The translations under genes and the position numbers were made by a program. A stretch of DNA of 64,000 nt, taken from NCBI GenBank assembly GCA_036362985.1, contig JAYGXS010000003.1, positions 38,458,495 to 38,522,494 on the forward strand, read 5' to 3'. Each line of letters begins with the position of its first letter. Position 1 is the stretch's first letter. Shown here piece after piece: positions 1 through 7,922 of this stretch. The notes below the pieces were generated by a model. It was given only the letters and a program-made list of their open reading frames with translations. It was not told the origin of the DNA and did no database searches. Source of the stretch: Ligula intestinalis. Taxonomy: Eukaryota > Platyhelminthes > Cestoda > Diphyllobothriidea > Diphyllobothriidae.

Positions 1-1370
1 AATTGGTATTAAGGTATGTTCGAAAACATTAAAATAATATTTAACAACCTTAAACAAATTGATAAAGTGAAGAAAATGCACAGAGGACTAATAGTTTCTT
101 TAGAAACGGCACTTTTTTAAAGATGTATCAATTTTGAAGACATTACGAATCGGTGTAACTGCGCCGATTAAGTGTAGATATTAATGTCAGGTGAAGTTGT
201 CAACATTGCATTGTGTGTATATTAGAAGAACCTTACCTTCGTTGAATTTCTTCAAAGATATTTATGGTTGTGCTTTACAATAAGTTTTAGGTCTCCGTTG
301 AAAGTCCGATGGATATCATATCATTTGCTATCCCTTCCTCCGTAAAATTGAATTATGTTCGACGGGTCGATGAAACATTTAAATGGAAGATACCTCTATA
401 AACCATGTGCCTAAAAGTTAGACTTGGATACAAGGTGTTATGAAGATGGGCTTTTGCGTTGTATGCATAGATTCATCTAAACTGAAAACCTCATTGCCAA
501 GGAAATCGACCATCTAAATATAAGTTCGATAGGAATATTCTCAAGTCTAGTACAGGGACTTTTCTTCATAAGTTACTGACTTAAAAGTTTTTCAAGATAA
601 TATTCAGTAAACGAACATCTTAACTTACGTTTTTCTAAGATAACCTCAAATATACACACCTTTTTGTTTATATTGTAGTGTTATTTTACTTAATTTTACT
701 ATCCTTAGACCCTGTTCCAACACTACAAGAGCGGCCGAATATAGAGTAAGCTTTTGCGATACCTGTTTATCTTTTGTCCGCTCTGTTTCTTAGTTACGCA
801 TTAACGAAAAGTATGCTACAAAATATTATCTTATTACATGCTTCAAATTGAACAAAATTTTATACAGTGACCATTTCAACGGTCAAATATACGGATTTTT
901 TTGGTGGTTCAAAATCTTTGGTGCGGAAGTACAATCACAAGGTTGATTGCTCCGTTGCATGACGAATAACTTCCGGGATTAGGTAAACAATACTTTTACA
1001 ATCTGGATTTTTTCCCTGTTCTCGAAAAATAAAGCAATTTTCCAAACATGCTTTCCACTTAATTACGAGCAGCGAAAGAGATTTATATACACATTTTATG
1101 GTTATATTGCCATTGTTTTAAAATACAACACACAAAAACAAGAGAAGTTGGTCTATCCTTCTTCATGGCGTGGAGCGTTTCTTTACTATCCGGCTGCCTC
1201 TCAGTCCATCGACATGCTGTTTTTTCTTTAAATTAAAGACTAAACATGCAGTTTTGTTCACCTTAGGCTTTCTGATAATCAAAGCTATCCAACGGATCGA
1301 AATGAAAATACTATATGCACTAAACTACCAACTGGAATTTCGATACTGACTCTGCATGCAGTAGTCCACT
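1..1370. other. Unassigned AT-rich sequence
   Basis: No convincing coding potential, RNA gene or repeat was recognised. Open frames are short and lack family motifs. Confidence 0.6.
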
Positions 1371-1428
1371 GATTTTGTTTCCTCAGAAAATAAGTATGTA
1401 CTTACTTATTTTCTGAGAAAACAAAATC
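1371..1428. repeat. Near-perfect 26-bp palindrome (hairpin)
   Basis: The 26-base left arm (1371-1396) and right arm (1403-1428) are reverse complements at 25 of 26 positions, with a 6-base loop. No neighbouring transposon ends were recognised. It could be a small foldback remnant or a strong cruciform/hairpin site. Confidence 0.9.
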
Positions 1429-2039
1429 AAAGCATACCAAGCAGCTAATAGGTTACTCTTCCGAAACACAAGTGCCTGCAGATCCTCACTGGAGCACTAA
1501 GTTGTAATTAACATAACCATCCGCCGAAGCACTGGCCGTCTTCTCCTGATGAAATATTGCCTTAGGCTTTCAAGGTCTGAACTGAAGCCCTACATAGGAA
1601 GCAGTTTGACGGAAGCGGCTATTAACGAAAGATTAACTGCATAAGCCTGATTAATGGGAAGTGGCTGAGAAACACGAAAACTGAGCCATGTTTCTGTTAG
1701 ATTGAAATATCTCCCTCACGCTCGACTAAAATATACACAGTGAACATAGAACCCCACTATTCGAACGTTGTGCATAACGAACGTGAAAAAATTTATCTAA
1801 AGCCAACTGCTAAAAAGTTCAGTAATTAACAACACGCACATATCTAAGCTGTACCGTTTCTGCTAAGGCCTGAATAGTTTAAGTGTATTACCATGCAGCA
1901 TTATTATTAAGCAAGGTTTCATCTCAGAAAGAAATTGTTCGATCGCTGGAGCAAGAAGTTTGTCGGCTTGGCATTTCGGATTCTCGCTTGAAGTCGTTAT
2001 CAGAAACAATAGCAGATAAAGGTAGTGTAGGCACATGGT
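1429..2039. other. Unassigned sequence
   Basis: No gene or repeat recognised between the palindrome and the PLE tail fragment that follows. Confidence 0.55.
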
Positions 2040-2290
2040 GTGCAGGATTTATTGTCCGTAGTGGTCACGTGAATACATGCATACTGTAATTAGCGCCTTT
2101 TGTTATCATCGTTGACGGTCGTGATTGATACAATGATCGCCTGCCCATCCGCGTTTGAGGTGTTATTTGCCACGATGTTGGCTTGATAACTATGTGACGA
2201 TAAGGCTCGTTGTCATCGAGACTGTTGTTGGTTCGTGCCCTCCCCACGAGACTGATTCCCGCAAAAATATGAGGACGGCAACGCACTGCG
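2040..2290 (-). pseudogene. PLE C-terminal/tail fragment (family C)
   Basis: On the minus strand the translation contains ISLVGRARTNNSLDD followed by a run resembling RHIVIKPTSW. This aligns with ISHVGRARHSNDSDD and RAIIVPASD in the better preserved PLE endonuclease copy at 40045-40671, and the surrounding DNA is also similar to 40050-40260. It is therefore a 5'-truncated remnant of the region downstream of the GIY-YIG domain. No catalytic residues remain. Similarity is by eye only. Confidence 0.6.
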
Positions 2291-2751
2291 CTTGCTGATT
2301 AATTATCATGCCCATATCCAACACGGATGACCACATCGCAGCAATTAAACAATTGGACGTGGACTGCCAAGCTAGCATCGCATCAATCGCGGCCTCCAGC
2401 AACGATCATGAGAGCTACAAATGTTAGTGCGCATGCGGTGGCGTGGCTGCAATAAACAATAAATACTGCGCACCTTGTTCATCTAACACCATTTTCTGCG
2501 GTTGTCTCGGATGATAAGTTCAAGGGAGATTCCAACACGTCAGACCAATGAATTCCTTATTCCAGTAATGGCAACTGCTCCTTCTGAACTGTTTCCTGGA
2601 GCTTGACCGTTCGGTTCTATCAGCATCTAATTGGAAGTGAATCCTCAAAAGCCCTCAAAGTTTTGGTTGCTGTAGATTTATGGCGCATACTAGCAGGTAG
2701 GCGAACCTCTAAATAATGTTTTTTTAAATATATATTTGGCAGACATATAAA
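2291..2751. other. Unassigned sequence, possible PLE tail debris
   Basis: Bases 2540-2610 weakly resemble sequence next to the PLE copies at 40650-40710 and 44370-44520 (a run about a 'ccttctgaactgtttcctgg' block). Otherwise nothing was recognised. Confidence 0.4.
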
Positions 2752-2865
2752 GAGTGGCCCAAAAAATGTATACACATTTTACCGATTTGTAAACTTGGTA
2801 TTTATCAAACTTTTATCATTAAATAAGTCGTAGATATGTTTGCAGGTATCATTTTATTGTTTTTT

Positions 2866-3078
2866 TCACTGAATATTCTCAAAGTGACGTTCATTTTGAT
2901 CATGACACTGCTGAAAACGCGAAGCAGTGGAATCGCACATACAATGAAACAATTTTCTTGGTATTCGGCTGCATTCATGTTCAGTGGCTTCCTTCAATTT
3001 GGCCACTGTTACAATAGTCAAAATACAGTGAAAAAGACAATAGCATGATACCTCTAGAGCGAAATTCCCAGCCCTCAC
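2866..3078 (-). pseudogene. Transposase C-terminal fragment
   Basis: The minus-strand frame ends in LKEATEHECSRIPRK, then CDSTASRFQQCHDQN, then HFENIQ and a stop. This pattern (Leu-Lys-Glu...Glu-Cys..Ile-Pro, then Arg...Cys...Asn-Gly/Glu-x-His-Phe-Glu) is the usual end of DDE transposases of the mariner/Tc group. The N-terminal DNA-binding part and all three catalytic acids are absent, so it cannot work. It lies between the inverted ends of 2752-3298 in the expected position. Confidence 0.6.
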
Positions 3079-3079
3079 T

Positions 3080-3145
3080 TTTAATTTAGTCTGACGACGA
3101 ACACGTGATACTTGTTCGAAAATTCACGAGTACAACTCTATTTTC
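3080..3145 (+). ncRNA. Hammerhead-ribozyme-like core (decayed)
   Basis: CTGACGA at 3091-3097 and GAAA at 3118-3121 flank a hairpin GAACA...TGTTC (stem II) offset by one unpaired base. The three bases before CTGACGA (AGT) could pair with ACT downstream as a short stem I. The stem III side matches the better copy at 30439-30528 but has lost pairing. It lies inside the transposon remnant 2752-3298. Probably inactive. Confidence 0.45.
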
Positions 3146-3298
3146 ATAAGATCTTTCTTTTCATCATATCATCTTGGAATGCAACTTACTTCACTTATCC
3201 ATACTTTTAGACATTTTTACGTTTTGAAATGAAAAATTATAATAAACGCCAAGTTTACAATAACTTAAAATTTGTATACATTTTTTGGGGCACCCTGT

Positions 3299-4280
3299 AT
3301 TTCTGCGTATTCATAATCGGCCCTGTACAATTGGACTGCACACCGCCCTTTTGGCAACAACGGCACTGGAGGGGGGTGGAAATTGAAGTAGGCTGTGGGT
3401 ATTGGTTACGAGTGGAGAACCCGGTGCTAAAAAAACTGGCACGTGCACGGAGTGAACTGCTGTCATCAGGGTTGGTGGTGACATGCGATCATCACCTAGC
3501 GTCAGCATTGAATTTGTTAGCCGTAATGGTATGAATGACCAAACGTCCGGCTGGCACGTTGTAGTCTAAGTAAACGCATATGGCTAGCATACTGTCAAAC
3601 GTAATAATTACAGGGTCAATTAACAAATCCGAATGACGGCCAACAAGAGGCATGTATCAACTATGTGGGCACGGGACTCGGGAGATTGTTATATTTCTAT
3701 CTTGCGCGCAGAGCAGTTACAAAATATCTGAACGCAGAGCGTATCCCGGTGCTACAGACAGTAAACAAATTTAGAGGAAATTGAGTGGATTCGTTCGAAG
3801 CTACACCAACATACGCACATTTAAGTGAAGTTAAAGAGCATGTTCAAGGGTGGCGGATTAAAAACTAAGGTATTCTGCAATAACTTAGACGACGCACAGG
3901 CTTTCCCAATGCTTGGGAGAGGTGGAGCACTTTCAGTAAGTTGAGCCTGAAATGGCTACTCATTGGGGGAGGGGGAGGATGGGGAGGAGGAGATTTAGCT
4001 AAGGCCTTTACTCGAGAGAGCCTTTTGCGCAAATGGACTAGAAAACACTTGATTTCGTAAATTCTGTAGGTCTATTAATTGAGAGATAGGAATAAAGTAC
4101 TCCCAATGAGCAGTGAGTCCCTACGTATGCCAATTAAGGACATAACATTCTCTGACTCAACTTGTTTCCAATTGAAACTCGTTCATGTTTCATTTTAGTT
4201 CAAACATAACTAAACATTGAACTCCATATTTTATAATGAATAAAAACCGATAGCACAGATACCCGGGACTAGTCTAGACA
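3299..4280. other. Unassigned sequence with a G-rich tract
   Basis: No gene recognised. Bases 3964-3995 are a purine tract with four or more runs of at least three G, which could form a G-quadruplex on the + strand. Confidence 0.5.
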
Positions 4281-4800
4281 CGTGTTTCACCAATATGTTT
4301 TCCATTTTTGACACAACTGTGAAGAGTAAGTGTCTTCCATGGTTCCCTCAATATGTCCATGTCTCTGGTAGGACCATCTTTAGATACTTCCGGAATATGG
4401 GTTGCCCAAAAGCCTACTTGCACAATCCAGCAGCAAGTAATGCGACCGACAGATCCTATACCTAAGCAGGATAGATCAGGCGTCATCTACCGCCTTCGAT
4501 GCAGCTGCGGGATGTGCAATTATGTTGGAGGAAAACGGCCGACAGCTGCAAACGCGAATGCATGAGCATAAACTGGCCGGAAGAAAGTTGAACCCAAAGT
4601 CGGAAGTAGTAATCAATGCTGCATAAATGCGGCGTGATTTAAAGTTTGGCGCGGTTTAGTTGTTGGGCGGAGGTGGTGCTCCCACATCAAGGAATATAAA
4701 AAACCTGGACGTTGACCGACTGTTCAGTAAACCACCACACAAATTTCCCGGTGCCCTGTGTTGTTTTAAATACCTTCTTATCAAGGGACAGTCATGGCAT
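4281..4800 (+). pseudogene. PLE GIY-YIG endonuclease fragment, frameshifted
   Basis: The + frame from about 4353 reads VMRPTDPIPKQDRSGVIYRL then CSCGMCNYVGG, the start of a Penelope-type GIY-YIG domain with its Cys-x-Cys...Cys signature. A frameshift near 4530 moves the next block (QLQTRMHEHKLAGRK) to another frame. That block has the catalytic Arg and the R-x-x-EH motif. Sequence to ~4800 corresponds to the end of the domain with stop codons. It is a dead, 5'-truncated PLE copy; no RT part is present. Confidence 0.75.
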
Positions 4801-6040
4801 GGATTAGCCGAGGTCGCCAACTAGCTTCACAGCCAACGTATATAATCATAAAATAAGTCGGGGCGCGATGGGGGCCAACGGGTCAAACGCACATGAGGGC
4901 CAAACAAACACACGCAGCAAGGTAACAGAGAGGTTAAACGAGGTCGAAAGCAAGACGCTCGACACACACGATGCTCAGGTATGTTCTAAATGGAGGAACA
5001 TGATCCTGCAAATTGAAATAACATCGTAGATTATTTTAAGATCATAAATCGTGCAGCACAAGTTCCTCAGCCTCCCGCCTGCCCGAAGACTAACTCAGCA
5101 TCTGTCCTTGCACCTCCTGCCGCGTCAGGCAATAGCGACGAAGCCAAAACATAACTAATGGTTGGACACCTTCCTTCCATTTTGTCTACCTTATATTTTC
5201 TGAAATCGTTAAAGCATGTTTTCTCCCTCCCCCCTTTCGGCACTTTGATGGTAGACAGCACTGCGCCTTGTGATGGTACCACGCCCGTGGAGAAGTAGTG
5301 GCTCCTCGGACATGTTTTCACGCCTTTGGCCTCGTGTTCCTACAAAGTGAGGTGGGGAAGGGATGACAATTATCGTGGTGGTTCCTGTGCTTCCTCCTTC
5401 CTACTACGGTGGATGTTAGATGGGCGTTGGTAGCAAGCCCCTTGCGCAGACGCTATCCACAATAAGAGGCAGGCAATAATTGCTCCTAAGTGCTCTATAT
5501 TGTGGTGACCTAAATTAGCGCCAAGTCTGCAGGGGGGTGATGGGGAAAGCAGAAAAGCAGCCGTTAATTGGCGCTCCTTTAATACTCCCTGACTTTTAGC
5601 CATCCTGTTGCACGTTTGTGTGTGTCAGTAGGGTCAAGCTTTGCGTAAGTCAAGGCCCTTTTTCTCACTGCCCTTTTTTCTCTGACGTGATTAAACCTAT
5701 CTTGGTGTGCTAAAAGGCGTTGCTTGGAACATTGCCAACAGAAAAGATAACTCGGACCGCGCATCCAGCGCAGTGTGTGCTGTGTAGAGTGGAGTGGCTA
5801 ACATTTTGACTGAGAGGAAAGTTGCAATGGCTCCTTCTTGATGTGGCCTTTATGGCACACGCACCCAGCTGGGATGTGAGATCCCTTTGAGGTTTTTTTT
5901 GTAGTTTGTAGTAGTCCGAATTTGCCTCCGGTCTTCTTGAATTTGTCTTAACACAACACCTAGGTAGCGAAGTAATAGACACAGCTAAATAGACGCAGAG
6001 CAAGCCTACCGTCAGTATAATCCAGCGCAAAACACCGTGA
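4801..6040. other. Unassigned sequence
   Basis: Locally pyrimidine-rich (5050-5600) with short open frames on both strands, none with recognisable domains. No splice-bounded exon that I can support. Confidence 0.5.
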
Positions 6041-6741
6041 ATGCAGCACAAGCCCGGTGTTTCACTTCACCCCATTGTTTCTTTACGGGGAACACCAACA
6101 TTCAATCTGTCGAAATGGATGTTTCGGCGTCTGAACTGTCTCACATCAGGCTCCGACACAACGGTACGCTCGGCCGTACATTTCTTGGAAAGACTTAACG
6201 GGCTACGCCTCAATGCAGACGAAGTCATGGTATCGTTTGATGTAACCTCAATCTTCACATCAATCCCTCAGACTCTTGCGATTGAAACTGTGAGTGATCT
6301 ACTTGAGAGCCAATATGAGGAGGGAACTAATAAACCTACACGTGCGCATCTCATACAGCTGCTCAATTTCTGCCTCAACATGTATTTTACCTTTGAGGGC
6401 ACAGTGTATGAACAAATCAAAGGGACTCCGATGGGTTCGCCGCTATCTGGTTTCCTTGCTGAGGCGGTTCTTCAAAAGTTAGAGACACTGGTGTTTAAAA
6501 ACCATAGACCGGTATTTTGGGCGCGGTACGTAGACGATACCTTCGTCGTCCTCAAGCGTGAAATGGTCTCTGAATTTCACACGAGGCTGAACTTCATTTT
6601 TGCAGACATTCAGTTTACAACAGAGGCTAAGAGCAACAATCAACTTGCGTTCCTAGACGTCCTGGTCTACCGCAAGACCGACGGGAGCCTAAAGACGACG
6701 GTATACCGAAAGACAACCGACACACGTCAGGTACTCAGTTA
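6041..6741 (+). pseudogene. PLE reverse transcriptase fragment, cut by assembly gap
   Basis: The open frame starts mid-domain (HPIVSLRGTPTF) and keeps RT motif A (MVSFDVTSIFTSIP), motif B (GTPMGSPLSGF), the catalytic YVDD at about 6526-6537 and motif D/E (AFLDVLVYRKTDG). It closely parallels residues ~198-420 of the full-length PLE at 7923-10532. The N-terminal region is missing (5' truncation near 6040), and the C-terminal half runs into the run of N. Whether an endonuclease followed is unknown. The sequence shown has no stop or frameshift. Confidence 0.9.
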
Positions 6742-6841
6742 NNNNNNNNNNNNNNNNNNNNNNNNNNNNNNNNNNNNNNNNNNNNNNNNNNNNNNNNNNN
6801 NNNNNNNNNNNNNNNNNNNNNNNNNNNNNNNNNNNNNNNNN
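6742..6841. other. Assembly gap (100 N)
   Basis: Exactly 100 N, the conventional size for a gap of unknown length. The gap lies within a PLE copy with a second PLE 1 kb downstream, so misassembly or collapse of repeats is plausible here. Confidence 0.99.
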
Positions 6842-7227
6842 TAGGTTCTACCCCTTAAAACTCATATCATGTCCATCTTCTTCTATGTTATGCACCTAAC
6901 CATTTCCGCGATAATTTTCTTGATTATTATCTAGAAGTCATATATTTAAAACAACAAAGATAACGTTGGGGGCCTACTGAAGAGAAGAACCGGTCGTTGC
7001 TCTATCATGCAGTAGCAGAAACGTCGGCGAAGCATGTATCTGGGCTTATAATTTATCTATGATAAAGTACGGTATAAAATCTTTGTCATATAGATTTCAC
7101 ACTACTTGTATTGCTACTAGTTTGTATAATGGACATTTCCGTGGTTATTCCGTGGTAGTTGATTGTCTTCGACGAAAATGTTCATCGCACTCTAGGGTAT
7201 GACCCTTATAAGTCATGTCCCGTCCAC
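6842..7227. other. Unassigned sequence between gap and PLE leader repeats
   Basis: AT-rich. The blocks near 6860 and 7215 share 'tcatgtcc..tc' wording, perhaps part of the PLE leader. Nothing else recognised. Confidence 0.4.
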
Positions 7228-7440
7228 CTTTTTCAGTTCGGAAGCTTATATGATCAGTTTTTGCATATTTCTAAGCAAATATATACCCGTTCTGCTGTGA
7301 GAGCAAATCGGAGGTGGCGAGGCGCTGATGAACTGCGGTTCGATGAAGTGCTTATGACCCATCTGGTAGACCCCAGTGGTAGACCAACTGCGCCATCTGT
7401 GTGTGTGCGTTTGTTTGTGTTTTCCAACCCAATTGGTGTT

Positions 7441-7500
7441 CAGGGTTATGCTTGGCTGACGAAGATTAATAAGCCCGAAAACGCTCTGTATCAAGTTACC
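7441..7500 (+). ncRNA. Hammerhead ribozyme motif in PLE leader unit 1
   Basis: CTGACGA (7456-7462) and GAAA (7477-7480) are present. Stem I is supported: GCTTGG (7450-7455) pairs with TCAAGT (7491-7496), and GGGT (7443-7446) can pair farther out. The predicted cleavage follows A7490 in a GTA triplet. Stem II is weak here (the base pairs of unit 2 are partly lost) and stem III is minimal, as is usual for PLE type I hammerheads. Likely reduced activity. Confidence 0.65.
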
Positions 7501-7806
7501 ACTAAACGCTGTCATTTCGCTCTCTGCTATTGTGACTTCACGGGCATCGGTCTGGCAGGTGGTCACCAGTTGGGGACCTCTGATCACCACATGAACTTTT
7601 TTTAGTTCGAAAGCCTTTTCGATCGGTGTTCGCACATTCCTGAGTGAATATATACCCGATCAGCAGTGACAGCAAATGGCAGGTGGCGAGGCGCTGATGA
7701 ACTGCGGTTCTATGTAGTGCTTATGACCCATCTGATAGACACCAGTGGTGGACCAACTGCGCCGTCTGTGAGTGCGTTTGTTTGTGTTGTCCGATCAGCT
7801 GGTGTT

Positions 7807-7869
7807 CAGGGTTATGCTTGGTTGATGAAGGCTAATAAGCCCGAAACAGTTCTGTATCAAGTTACCCCA
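7807..7869 (+). ncRNA. Hammerhead ribozyme motif in PLE leader unit 2
   Basis: Stem II is a clean GGC...GCC hairpin with a TAATAA loop ahead of GAAA (7843-7846). Stem III is CAG/CTG with a two-base loop. Stem I pairs GCTTGG (7816-7821) with TCAAGT (7857-7862), extended by GGGT with ACCC across an internal loop. Predicted cleavage is after A7856. The first core base is T in place of C (TTGATGA at 7822-7828), a change expected to cripple catalysis. It lies 66 bases upstream of the PLE start codon. Confidence 0.7.
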
Positions 7870-7922
7870 GATGCTGTCATACCCCACTTACTGCCATCTA
7901 TATATATATATATAGGGAGCTG

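Larger units (their letters stand above)
2752..3298 (-). mobile_element. Mariner-like DNA transposon remnant with TIRs
   Basis: The left end (AGAGTGGCCCAAAAAATGTA...) and the reverse complement of the right end (AGGGTGCCCCAAAAAATGTA...) match over the outer ~25 bases and then with interruptions to about 65 bases, including a shared GTAAACTTGG block. The interior is only ~420 bp and keeps just the C-terminal part of a transposase on the minus strand. It is an internally deleted, inactive copy. No clear target-site duplication was seen. Superfamily assignment (Tc1/mariner-type DDE) rests on the transposase C-terminus and is tentative. Confidence 0.7.
7228..7919 (+). repeat. Two tandem ~366-bp PLE leader repeats (pLTR-like)
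   Basis: Unit 1 (7228-~7603) and unit 2 (~7604-7919) are direct repeats. They share an 'agttcg' start, a 'ggtggcgaggcgctgatg' block (near 7313 and 7681), a 'gaccaactgcgcc' block and a hammerhead-like core. The offset is 366-369 bases. The PLE start codon lies only 4 bases past unit 2. Tandem pseudo-LTRs upstream of the ORF are the known architecture of Penelope-like elements. Confidence 0.85.

Noticed and set aside
7320..7345. CTGATGA at ~7326 and ~7692 in the PLE leader repeats
   Set aside because: No GAAA after a hairpin; the real core of each unit lies ~130 bases downstream.
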